From: Paractinoplanes rishiriensis
Lineage (GTDB): Bacteria > Actinomycetota > Actinomycetes > Mycobacteriales > Micromonosporaceae
Assembly (NCBI RefSeq): GCF_016862375.1
Contig: NZ_BOMV01000001.1
Span: 186,001-250,000, forward strand
Length of the DNA stretch: 64,000 nucleotides
Reading direction: 5' to 3'
The translations under genes and the position numbers were made by a program. The notes below the pieces were generated by a model. The model saw nothing but the letters and a program-made list of their open reading frames with translations. It was not told the DNA's origin and searched no databases. Positions 16,950 to 25,070 of the stretch are shown here, in pieces. Every line of letters starts with the position of its first letter. Positions within the stretch are counted from its first letter, which is position 1.

Positions 16950-19202
16950 ATGGCGACAGTCCGGCCGCTGCAACAGGCGCCGAACCAGATCGAATTGTCG
17001 ATCGGCGGGATGACGTGTGCCTCCTGTGCGTCGCGGATCGAGAAGAAGCTCAACCGGATGGACGGGGTCACCGCAACCGTCAACTACGCCACCGAGAAGG
17101 CTTCCGTGGCGTACCACGACGGGGTCACGCCCGACGACCTGATCGCCACGGTCGAGAAGACCGGTTACACCGCCGCCCTGCCCATGCCCGCACCCGACGA
17201 CAGCCTGCGCAGCCTGCGTATCCGGCTTTTCACCGCGATCGTGCTCAGCGTTCCGGTCGTCGTCCTGGCCATGGTGCCGGCCTGGCAGTTCACCCACTGG
17301 CAGTGGCTGTCGCTGACCCTCGCGGCACCGGTCGTCGTCCACGGCGGCCTGCCCTTCCACCAGGCCGCGTGGACCAACCTGCGACACGGCGCCGCCACCA
17401 TGGACACCCTGGTGTCGCTGGGCACCCTCGCCGCGTTCGGCTGGTCGCTGTGGGCGCTGTTCTTCGGTACGGCCGGGACGCCGGGCATGACGCACCCGTT
17501 CACCCTCGACATCACCCGGACCGACGGCTCCGGCGCCATCTACCTGGAAGCCGCCGCCGGCGTCACCACGTTCATCCTGGCCGGACGCTACTTCGAGGCC
17601 CGCTCCAAGCGCCGCGCCGGCGCCGCCCTGCGCGCCCTGCTTGAGATCGGCGCCAAGGACGTCACCGTGCTGCGTGACGGCAGCGAGCGGCGCATCCCGA
17701 TCGCCGACCTGGCGGTAGGAGACGTGTTCGCCGTCCGGCCGGGCGAGAAGATCGCCACCGACGGCGTCGTCGAGGACGGCGCATCCGCGGTCGACGCCAG
17801 CATGCTCACCGGCGAATCCGTGCCGGTCGAGGTGGGCCCCGGGGACGCGGTGGTCGGCGCGACCGTCAACGCCGGCGGCCGCCTGGTGGTGCGCGCCATC
17901 CGGGTCGGCGCCGACACCCAGCTCGCGCAGATGGCGAAGCTGGTCGAGCAGGCACAGACCGGCAAGGCCGCCGCGCAGCGCCTCGCCGACCGGATCTCCG
18001 GCGTCTTCGTTCCGATCGTGATCGCCTTGGCCGCCGCCACACTCGGCTGGTGGGTCGGCACCGGCAGCGGCTGGACGGCCGCGTTCACCGCAGCCGTGGC
18101 CGTGCTGATCATCGCCTGCCCGTGCGCACTGGGCCTGGCCACGCCGACCGCGCTGCTCGTCGGCACCGGCCGCGGCGCCCAGCTCGGCATCCTGATCAAG
18201 GGCCCCGAGGTGCTCGAATCGACCCGTACGGTGGACACGATCGTGCTGGACAAGACCGGCACCGTCACCACCGGCCGGATGACCCTGGCCGATGCCGTCC
18301 CGGCGCCCGGACAGGACCGCGAGGAACTGCTGCGACTGGCCGCCGCGGTCGAGGCCGCCTCGGAACACCCGATCGCGCAGGCCATCGTCCGCGCCGGCGC
18401 CGACCGGTCCCCGCTGCCGCCGGTCACCGGCTTCGCCAACCTGGAAGGCCTTGGCGTCACCGGCACCGTCGAGGGGCGCACCGTGCTGGTCGGCCGGCCG
18501 CAGTTGCTCCGCGACCGCGGCTACCGCGTGCCTGCGGAGGTCGAGCAGGCGATGGTCGCCGCACAGGCCGCCGGGCAGACTGCCGTCGTCGCCGGCTGGG
18601 ACGGCGCGGCCCGCGGCATCCTCACCGTGGCCGACACGGTCAAGCCGACCAGCCGCGAGGCGATCACCGCACTTCGCCGGCTCGGCCTCACGCCCGTCCT
18701 GCTCACCGGCGACAACGAGACCGTCGCCCGGGCCGTGGCCGCCGAGGTGGGCATCGACGAGGTGATCGCCGAGGTGCTACCCGCCGACAAGGTCGACGTC
18801 GTCAAGCGGCTCCAAGCCGACGGCAAGGTCGTCGCGGCGGCCGGCGACGGGGTCAACGACGCGGCGATGCTGGCCCAGGCCGACCTGGGCCTGGCCATGG
18901 GCACCGGCACCGACGTCGCGATCGAGGCGTCCGACCTCACGCTGGTACGCGGCGACCTGCTCGCCGCCGTCGACGCGATCCGGCTGTCCCGGCGCACCCT
19001 GCGCATCATCAAGAGCAACCTGTTCTGGGCCTTCGCCTACAACGTCGCGGCGCTGCCCCTGGCGGCGGCGGGGCTGCTCAACCCGATGATCGCCGGAGCG
19101 GCGATGGCCTTCTCGTCGGTGTTCGTCGTCGGAAACAGCCTGCGGCTGCGCCGCTTCGCCGGCGTTAAACGCGTGGCAAGGCCCCGAGGATCGTCGTGGT
19201 GA
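16950..19202 (+). CDS. copA: Copper-translocating P-type ATPase
   Basis: P1B-type ATPase of 750 residues that exports Cu(I) across the membrane. One N-terminal heavy-metal domain with MTCASC (C23 and C26), then the membrane metal site CPC (C390-P391-C392) in [13 protein letters not shown], phosphorylation site DKTGT (D434), TGES in the actuator domain, and GDGVND at the hinge. About eight membrane helices. A GGAGGAG site precedes the ATG. Co-transcribed with the His-rich protein behind the CsoR-like operator; the 3' end overlaps the convergent TetR gene by 38 nt. Confidence 0.93.
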   Translation: MATVRPLQQAPNQIELSIGGMTCASCASRIEKKLNRMDGVTATVNYATEKASVAYHDGVTPDDLIATVEKTGYTAALPMPAPDDSLRSLRIRLFTAIVLSVPVVVLAMVPAWQFTHWQWLSLTLAAPVVVHGGLPFHQAAWTNLRHGAATMDTLVSLGTLAAFGWSLWALFFGTAGTPGMTHPFTLDITRTDGSGAIYLEAAAGVTTFILAGRYFEARSKRRAGAALRALLEIGAKDVTVLRDGSERRIPIADLAVGDVFAVRPGEKIATDGVVEDGASAVDASMLTGESVPVEVGPGDAVVGATVNAGGRLVVRAIRVGADTQLAQMAKLVEQAQTGKAAAQRLADRISGVFVPIVIALAAATLGWWVGTGSGWTAAFTAAVAVLIIACPCALGLATPTALLVGTGRGAQLGILIKGPEVLESTRTVDTIVLDKTGTVTTGRMTLADAVPAPGQDREELLRLAAAVEAASEHPIAQAIVRAGADRSPLPPVTGFANLEGLGVTGTVEGRTVLVGRPQLLRDRGYRVPAEVEQAMVAAQAAGQTAVVAGWDGAARGILTVADTVKPTSREAITALRRLGLTPVLLTGDNETVARAVAAEVGIDEVIAEVLPADKVDVVKRLQADGKVVAAAGDGVNDAAMLAQADLGLAMGTGTDVAIEASDLTLVRGDLLAAVDAIRLSRRTLRIIKSNLFWAFAYNVAALPLAAAGLLNPMIAGAAMAFSSVFVVGNSLRLRRFAGVKRVARPRGSSW

Positions 19203-19830
19203 CGGTGATGCGTAGCGCCTCGTGCAGGTCGAGGTGGAACACGGCCAGCGCGGGGTCGGCCTCGTACACGGCGAGCACGCTGGCCGGTGGCGGGCTGTAG
19301 GCCGACAACGCGCCGGCCAGGACCATCACCTGCAGGCAGAAGAAGGTGGCACCGTCGCCCAGCTCCGGCACGTGCCGGCGGACCAGCTCGGCCAGCGCCC
19401 CGAGGCTCTCCAGGGAGTCCCGCTTGTGCCGCCGGACGACCTCGACCGAGACGTTGTGCTCCAGGACGCCGCCCTGCGCGTTGAACAGGTCGCAGAGCAC
19501 CGGGCGGTCGGCCAGCGAGCGGCTGAGGACGTCGGCCAGCCGGCCCGCCCGGTCCACCGCGGGCCGGCCCGGGTCGACGCCGGCGGCCAGCTCGCCGGCC
19601 AGCTCCGCGAGCCAGTTGCGCAGGAAGTAGTCGAGCAGTTCGAGCAGCACCGCCTCGCGGGACTCGAAGTACCGCAGCACGTTCGACTTGGCCAGCCCGA
19701 CCCGCCGGCTCAGCTCGTTGAGACCGACGTCCGCCACCGGCATCTCGTCGAGCATCGCCGCCGCCGTGTCCAGGATCGCCCGGCGCCGGATCTCGCGCTG
19801 CTCGTCGTTGCGCGCCCGCTGGAAAGACAT
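19165..19830 (-). CDS. TetR family transcriptional regulator
   Basis: A repressor of 221 residues. N-terminal helix-turn-helix [28 protein letters not shown] (about residues 40-67); the C-terminal ligand domain is of the common alpha-helical type. It is divergent from the SDR gene and its likely targets are the repeated AGACC/GGTCT boxes between them, giving autoregulation and control of the reductase. TAGGGT lies 6 nt upstream of the ATG. Ligand unknown. Confidence 0.88.
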   Translation of the reverse strand: MSFQRARNDEQREIRRRAILDTAAAMLDEMPVADVGLNELSRRVGLAKSNVLRYFESREAVLLELLDYFLRNWLAELAGELAAGVDPGRPAVDRAGRLADVLSRSLADRPVLCDLFNAQGGVLEHNVSVEVVRRHKRDSLESLGALAELVRRHVPELGDGATFFCLQVMVLAGALSAYSPPPASVLAVYEADPALAVFHLDLHEALRITVTTTILGALPRV

Positions 19831-19848
19831 GTGACCACCCTAACTTAA

Positions 19849-19913
19849 AGACCGCCGGTCTCTTGACAGCAGACCGGTGGTCTCTTAGCGTCGTCCCATA
19901 AGAGACCACCGGT
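19849..19913. promoter_or_regulatory. TetR operator cluster and SDR promoter
   Basis: Three related boxes: AGACCGCCGGTCT (19849-19861, perfect 6-bp arms), AGACCGGTGGTCT (19871-19883) and AGACCACCGGT (19903-19913). ACCGGTGGTCTCTTA (19873-19887) recurs as an exact 15-bp inverted repeat at 19899-19913. TTGACA (19863-19868), 17 nt, TAGCGT (19886-19891) is a good promoter for the SDR gene; box 2 sits in its spacer. A bound TetR would block both divergent promoters. Confidence 0.75.
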
Positions 19914-19927
19914 ACTTTGGGGAGGAC

Positions 19928-20825
19928 ATGATGGACTGGACCAAGCGCAACATCCCCGACCAGACGGGACGGGTGGCGGTCGTGACCGGCGCTAACACCG
20001 GCCTCGGCTTCGAGACCGCCCGGGCGCTCGCCGAGCGCGGCGCGTCGGTAGTGCTGGCCGTGCGGGACGTCGAGAAGGGCAAACAGGCCGCCGCCCGGAT
20101 GCCCGGCGACGTCACCGTGCAGGAGCTGGACCTGACGTCGCTGGAGTCCGTCCGCGCCGCGGCCGCCGGCCTGCGCGCCACCCACCAGCACCTCGACCTG
20201 CTGATCAACAACGCCGGCGTGATGTACACCCCGAAGCAGATCACCCGCGACGGCTTCGAGATGCAGTTCGGCACCAACCATCTGGGCCACTTCGCACTCA
20301 CCGGCCTGCTGCTCGACCGGCTGCTGCCGGCGCCCGGCTCCCGCCGTGGTGACGGTGAGCAGCGTCGGCCACCGCATCCGCGCCGCGATCCACTTCGACG
20401 ACCTGCAGTGGACCCGGTCGTACAGCCGGGTCGGCGCCTACGGCCAGTCCAAGCTGGCCAACCTGATGTTCACGTACGAGCTGCAGCGGCGCCTGGCGGC
20501 CCACGGCACGACGGTCGCGGTGGCCGCCCACCCCGGCATGTCCAACACCGAACTGGCCCGCAACGCCCCGGCCGCGGTCCGCCTCCCGCTGACCTGGCTC
20601 GCACCGGCCATCACCCAGCCGGCGTCGAGGGGCGCGCTGCCGACGCTGCGGGCGGCCACCGACCCGGCCGTGCTCGGCGGCCAGTACTACGGCCCGGCCG
20701 GGGCGGGCGAGGTCCGGGGCTATCCCCGGCCGGTCACGTCCAGCCCGGAGTCGTACGACAAAGCCCTCCAGCAGCGCCTGTGGTCAGTCTCCGAAGACCT
20801 CACCGGCGTGCGGTTCCCGGCCTGA
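19928..20825 (+). pseudogene. Short-chain dehydrogenase/reductase, frameshifted
   Basis: The N-terminal part is in one frame: TGANTGLG cofactor motif (about residues 19-26) and NNAGVM. The C-terminal part is in the next frame: VTVSSVGH, then the YGQSK active site (YxxxK). The shift lies at 20344-20346: the expected PGSR-VVTVSS reads across only if one C in CTCCCGCCGTGG is removed. Without the shift the Ser/Tyr/Lys catalytic residues are lost. Restored length is about 298 residues, normal for retinol-dehydrogenase-like SDRs. Either a real mutation or a sequencing error. A GGGGAGG site precedes ATGATG; the TetR operators lie upstream. Confidence 0.8.
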
Positions 20826-20855
20826 CCCAGCTTGGGTAAGTACAGTCACCGCCGG

Positions 20856-22022
20856 TTAGTCGCCCTTCACATTGACGAACTGGCGCAGGGTCCGGCGTAC
20901 CTCGACCAGGTCGCCGGCGTCCTGCATCACCACGTCGATCGGCTTGTAGGCCTGCGGGATCTCGTCCAGGAACGCGTCGGTGTCGCGGTACTCGATGCCC
21001 TTCATGGCGGTGCGCAGCTGGTCGCGGGTGAACATCTTGCGGGCCTTGGAGCGCGAGTGCTGTCGGCCGGCGCCGTGCGGGGACGAGTTCAGCGCGAGCG
21101 GGTTGCCCTTGCCCACGACCACGTATGACGCGTCGCCCATCGAACCCGGGATCAGGCCGGGGCGGCCCCTCTCCGCGTTGATGGCGCCCTTGCGCGAGAG
21201 CCACACCTTCTTGCCGAAGTGCGTCTCCTGCTCGGTGTAGTTGTGGTGGCACTGCACCCGCTCGACCTCGTGCACCGGGCCGCCGGCGAACTCGGCGAAG
21301 CACGCCACCACCCGGTCCATCATCTCGTCGCGGTTGGCCAGCGCGAAGTCCTGCGCCCAGCGGAGCTGGCGGATGTACTGCCAGAACTCCTCGGTGCCCT
21401 CGGCCAGGTAGGCCAGGTCGGGGTCCGGCAGGGTGATCCACCAGCGCTTCATCGCTTCCTGCGCCACCCTGATGTGGTACGAGGCGATCTTGTTGCCGAC
21501 GCCGCGGGAGCCGGAGTGCAGGAACAGCCACACCGCACCGGTCTCGTCGGTGGACGCCTCGATGAAGTGGTTGCCGCTGCCCAGCGTGCCCAGCTGGAGT
21601 TCCCAGTTGCCGGCGTAGCGGCCCGGCTCGAAGCCCGCCTTCTCCGCCTTGCGGGTCAGCTCCTCGACCCGGGCCGTCGCCGTCACGGTCAGCGCGGTGT
21701 TGTACACGCCGGCCGAGAGCGGCACCGCGTTCTCGATCGCGGTCCGCAGCACGGACAGGTTCGCACCCAGTTCGTCGCGGTGGTACTGGGTGCGTACCGC
21801 GGCCATGCCGCAGCCGATGTCGACGCCCACCGCGGCCGGGATGATCGCCCCGATGGTCGGGATGACCGAGCCGACCGTGGCGCCCTTACCCAGGTGCGCG
21901 TCCGGCATCAACGCGATGTGCGGAAAGATGAACGGCAGCCGGGACGCCTTCTCGGCCTGCTCCAGCGTGCCGGCCTCGATCATGCTGGCCCAGTTCATCA
22001 GTCGCTTGTTGATCTGCTCCAT
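20856..22022 (-). CDS. rtcB: RtcB family RNA ligase
   Basis: A 388-residue GTP- and Mn-dependent 3'-phosphate/5'-OH RNA ligase involved in RNA repair or tRNA healing. Family motifs in order: MPDAHLGKG, DIGCGM (metal Cys), GSGNHF, LHSGSRG, GSMGD, and SPHGAGR (the guanylylated His is in this block). The position that is usually HN[YFW] reads HHNYTE, as expected. The GGGGGAAAG ribosome site fits the ATG. No RtcA/RtcR or archease partner is nearby. Confidence 0.93.
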   Translation of the reverse strand: MEQINKRLMNWASMIEAGTLEQAEKASRLPFIFPHIALMPDAHLGKGATVGSVIPTIGAIIPAAVGVDIGCGMAAVRTQYHRDELGANLSVLRTAIENAVPLSAGVYNTALTVTATARVEELTRKAEKAGFEPGRYAGNWELQLGTLGSGNHFIEASTDETGAVWLFLHSGSRGVGNKIASYHIRVAQEAMKRWWITLPDPDLAYLAEGTEEFWQYIRQLRWAQDFALANRDEMMDRVVACFAEFAGGPVHEVERVQCHHNYTEQETHFGKKVWLSRKGAINAERGRPGLIPGSMGDASYVVVGKGNPLALNSSPHGAGRQHSRSKARKMFTRDQLRTAMKGIEYRDTDAFLDEIPQAYKPIDVVMQDAGDLVEVRRTLRQFVNVKGD

Positions 22023-22163
22023 CGGTCTTTCCCCCGTCGTAGGTACGGCGGTGAGGCTAGACGTTCACGAACGTGTCGCGCCGCCGAATAAACGGGTACC
22101 CCGCGACCCGGTGGGGTAAGAGGATCACACGTGTTCGACCCCATGAAACGTGAGGAACCTGTT

Positions 22164-22667
22164 GTGACCGACGAGCCGCTGTACACGTCGCTGGGCTTCA
22201 CCGACGCCGAGTGGGGGCTGCTGGTCGGCCTGCCGCAGTCGGTCCTGACCGCGGCCAGCGTGGCCACGCCCGACAGCGCCCGCAAGACCCGCGCCGAGAC
22301 CGCGGCCGGGCTGGACGTGATCGCCGACGCCCGGTTGTCGGCCAGTCCGCTGGTGTCCGCGGTGGCCGGCGCGATCGTCACCGAGGTGGCCGACCCCGAC
22401 CTGGGCGAGGAGCCCCCGGTGATCGAGCCCGGCGACCCGATCGGCTACGCCGAGGACGTACTGGGCCGAGCCGCCGAGGCCAACGCTCTGCTCACCGCCA
22501 AGGCCGAGCCGGCCGACGCCGAGACGTACAAGCACTGGCTGGTCGAGATCGCCGAGAGCGTGGTGACCGCCGCCTCCACCGGCGGCGTCCTGGGTCTGGG
22601 CGGCGAGTCCATCACCGAAACCGAACGCGTCTTCCGCGACGACCTGGCCAAGGCCCTCGCCGACTGA
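22164..22667 (+). CDS. Hypothetical protein (167 aa)
   Basis: Unrecognised soluble protein rich in Ala/Glu/Val. N-terminus TDEPLYTSLGFTDAEWGLLVGLPQSVL, then helices, ending with AASTGGVLGLGGESITETERVFRDDLAKALAD, which looks like a small alpha-helical fold with a Gly-rich turn. The GTG at 22164 is preferred because GAGGAA lies 8 nt upstream; GTG 22131 and ATG 22143 are in-frame alternatives. Divergent from rtcB and 68 nt upstream of the Fic gene; a stress-related role is only a guess. Confidence 0.65.
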   Translation: MTDEPLYTSLGFTDAEWGLLVGLPQSVLTAASVATPDSARKTRAETAAGLDVIADARLSASPLVSAVAGAIVTEVADPDLGEEPPVIEPGDPIGYAEDVLGRAAEANALLTAKAEPADAETYKHWLVEIAESVVTAASTGGVLGLGGESITETERVFRDDLAKALAD

Positions 22668-22728
22668 CACCCCCTCGGCAGGGCCCGCCGACCCTCGACC
22701 GGGCCCTGGCAGCGCGTCCATGCACGGT

Positions 22729-22747
22729 TGACGCAATGATTGCGTCA
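22729..22747. promoter_or_regulatory. Perfect palindrome spanning the Fic start codon
   Basis: TGACGCAA-TGA-TTGCGTCA: 8-bp perfect arms. The ATG of the Fic gene (22736-22738) lies inside it. A protein bound here, or an mRNA stem, could control Fic expression. TTGACG at its left edge also resembles a -35 box. Confidence 0.45.
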
Positions 22748-23743
22748 TTCTACGCCGTAGCCGCGTCGAACTCCATCGAGGGCTTTCGGGTCAGCACCCA
22801 GGACGTCCAGGACCTGATGGACGGCGAACGCGACGTCGACGTGTCCGACGAGAACCGCGAGGAGACCCTCGCCTACCAGCGCATGATGACCTACGTGCAG
22901 TCGCTGCACGACGTCGCCGACTTCGAGTACAGCAAGGGACTGCTGAACGCCCTGCACTGGATGCTGCAGGGGCACCGCCACACGAAGCGCAAGCCAGCCG
23001 GTCAGTGGCGGGCGGGACCGGTCTACGTCACCGATCCCCGCGACCCGCAGGTCGCCGCATATACCGCCCCTGAGGCGGCCGGTGTACCCGCGCTGATGGC
23101 CGAACTGGTCGACTGGCTCAACGCCGGCGACGACGCCCACCCGCTGATCCGCGCCGCGATGGCGCACCTGCACCTGGTGTCGATCCACCCGTGGGCCGAC
23201 GGCAACGGCCGGATGTCACGTTCGCTGCAGACGCTCCTGATCGCCCGCGAAGGAGTCCTCGCGCCCGAGTTCTCCTCGATCGAAGCGTGGTTCGGCCGGC
23301 CCGGCAATACCTGGGAGTACTACCGGGAACTCCAGCGGAGGGGCGCCGTCTATCGGCCCGACCAGGACGTCTCCGGCTGGGTCCGGTTCAACCTGACCGC
23401 CTACCACCAGCAGGCGCAGGCGGTCCGGCACCGGATGGACCGGTCGGCCGCTGTCTGGGAGTTGCTTGCCACCTTCGCGGACCGCGGCGGGCTGGACGAA
23501 CGCGTCGTGTCCGCGCTGCACGACGTCGCGGTCGGGGGCCGGGTCCGCCGGACGCGATACGAGCAGGCCGAGAACCTCACGCTTCAGCAGGCCCAACGCG
23601 ATCTGCGGGAGCTGGCCACGGCCGGCCTGCTCGCCCCGGTCGGCCGCACCCGCGCCCGCTACTACACCGAAGGGCCGCGCTTTCCCGCGGAAGTGCTGGA
23701 CCTGGCACGGACGCCGTTCACGCTGGACTCGCCCTACCCTTGA
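22736..23743 (+). CDS. Fic family protein (probable AMP-transferase)
   Basis: A protein of 335 residues. The Fic core motif HPWADGNGRMSR (151-162) matches HPFxxGNGRxxR, with the catalytic His151. The N-terminal inhibitory motif SNSIEG (11-16, pattern [ST]xxxE[GN]) is complete, so activity is probably auto-inhibited. The C-terminal part (about 245-335) looks like a winged-helix DNA-binding domain (ENLTLQQAQRDLRELATAGLLAPVG). Family members usually have about 30-60 more residues before SNSIEG; here only ten are present, and no ribosome site precedes the ATG, so the 5' end may be truncated. Four nt before the AraC gene. Confidence 0.8.
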   Translation: MIASFYAVAASNSIEGFRVSTQDVQDLMDGERDVDVSDENREETLAYQRMMTYVQSLHDVADFEYSKGLLNALHWMLQGHRHTKRKPAGQWRAGPVYVTDPRDPQVAAYTAPEAAGVPALMAELVDWLNAGDDAHPLIRAAMAHLHLVSIHPWADGNGRMSRSLQTLLIAREGVLAPEFSSIEAWFGRPGNTWEYYRELQRRGAVYRPDQDVSGWVRFNLTAYHQQAQAVRHRMDRSAAVWELLATFADRGGLDERVVSALHDVAVGGRVRRTRYEQAENLTLQQAQRDLRELATAGLLAPVGRTRARYYTEGPRFPAEVLDLARTPFTLDSPYP

Positions 23744-23747
23744 TCGG

Positions 23748-24590
23748 GTGAGCGTCGACGAGTACGCGCAGGTGCGGCCCAGTGCCGCTCTGCGCCCGTA
23801 CGTCGCGTTCTACACCGGCTATCGGCAGCGCGGGCTGCCGCCGGCGAAGCATCGTGGGCTGCCCTCGCCGTACCTCACCCTGATTTTCACCATGGACGAG
23901 CCGTTGGAGATCGCGGCGCACCCGGACCCCGGGCAGCCGCCGGGCAGCTATCGGTCGCTGCTCGGCGGGCTGCATCTGCGGCCGGCGCTGATCACGCATC
24001 CCGGGCGGCAGTCGGGGCTGCAGGTGGCGCTGCGGCCGCACGGGTGCCGGGCCCTGTTCGGGCTGCCGGCGGCCGAGGTGGCCGGGCTCGACGTGGACGC
24101 CGCGGCGGTGCTCGGCGACGGGCTGGTGGACGAGATCCGGGACCGGGTGCGGTCGGCGGCGGACTGGCCGGGGCGGTTCGGTGCGCTCGACGCGGTGTTG
24201 CGCCGGCTGCCGCGGGAGGACCGGCCGGGGGTGCCGGCCGAGATCGCGTACGCGTGGCGCCGGCTGCTGGCCGGCACGGCGCCGGTGGCCGCGGTGGCCG
24301 ACGAGATCGGGTGGAGCGGGCGGTATCTCACCGACCGGTTCCGGGCCGAGTTCGGCCTGCGTCCCAAGGAGGCGGCCCGGGTGGCCCGCTTCGACCGGGC
24401 CCGGTGGGCCCTGCGGCCCACCGGGCGTCTCGCGGATGTCGCGGCTCTGCATGGTTACGCCGACCAATCCCATCTGGTACGCGAGTTTCACGCGCTGGCC
24501 GGCTGCACGCCTTCCCGGTGGCTCGCCGACGAGTTCGGTTTTGTCCAAGCCGGGGCGGGCCGGCCGGACGAGGATCGGGCGTATGACTGA
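23748..24590 (+). CDS. AraC family transcriptional regulator
   Basis: A protein of 280 residues. The C-terminal double HTH is visible (about 185-270): PVAAVADEIGWSGRYLTDRFRAEFG and LADVAALHGYADQSHLVREFHALAGCTPSRW. The N-terminal half is of the type seen in small actinobacterial AraC regulators with a sensor beta-barrel. It starts 4 nt after the Fic stop and overlaps the VOC gene by 8 nt, so the three are probably co-transcribed. The VOC gene is the likely regulated partner. Codon use is normal. Confidence 0.85.
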   Translation: MSVDEYAQVRPSAALRPYVAFYTGYRQRGLPPAKHRGLPSPYLTLIFTMDEPLEIAAHPDPGQPPGSYRSLLGGLHLRPALITHPGRQSGLQVALRPHGCRALFGLPAAEVAGLDVDAAAVLGDGLVDEIRDRVRSAADWPGRFGALDAVLRRLPREDRPGVPAEIAYAWRRLLAGTAPVAAVADEIGWSGRYLTDRFRAEFGLRPKEAARVARFDRARWALRPTGRLADVAALHGYADQSHLVREFHALAGCTPSRWLADEFGFVQAGAGRPDEDRAYD

Positions 24591-25005
24591 TGACCGGACT
24601 CCGCCACCGCAGGTGTGGCCGACGCTGCGGGCCGCCGACGCCCGTGCCCTGATCCGCTTCCTGGTCGACGTGTTCGGCTTCGAGGAGACCGCCGTCTACG
24701 GCGAGGGCGACCGGGTGGACCACTGCCAGCTCAGCTGGCCGCCGGGCGGGGGCATCATGCTCGGCTCCGCCGGCCGCGGCGACGACGACAGGTGGGCGCT
24801 GCGCCCGGGCACGTTCGGCGCGTACGCGGTCACCGACGACGTCAAGGCGATCCACGAGCGCGCGGTCCGGGCCGGCGCCGAGATCATCCGCGAACCGGCC
24901 TCCACCGACTACGGCTCGTTCGAGTTCGCCTGCCGCGACCCGGAGGGCAACCTGTGGTCGTTCGGCACCTACCGCGGCGAGCCACGCGGCGGTTCCGCTC
25001 CGTAG
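24583..25005 (+). CDS. VOC family protein (glyoxalase/bleomycin-resistance fold)
   Basis: A 140-residue single VOC domain. It starts WPTLRAADARALIRFLVDVFGFEET and ends with the typical PASTDYGSFEFACRDPEGNLWSFGTY. The Glu in EFACRDPEGN and the HCQLSW His are possible metal ligands. Substrate unknown; relatives are often annotated as resistance or ring-cleavage proteins. ATG overlaps the AraC stop, indicating coupled translation. Confidence 0.85.
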   Translation: MTDDRTPPPQVWPTLRAADARALIRFLVDVFGFEETAVYGEGDRVDHCQLSWPPGGGIMLGSAGRGDDDRWALRPGTFGAYAVTDDVKAIHERAVRAGAEIIREPASTDYGSFEFACRDPEGNLWSFGTYRGEPRGGSAP

Positions 25006-25070
25006 CGCGGCACCGGTATTGTCGGCCCGTCCCCGACGCCCGGTTTCGACGTCTGTGACGGGATCGCTTC

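Noticed and set aside
20825..20837. ACCCA-GCT-TGGGT hairpin after the SDR gene
   Set aside because: Only 5 bp stem, no T-run; not called.
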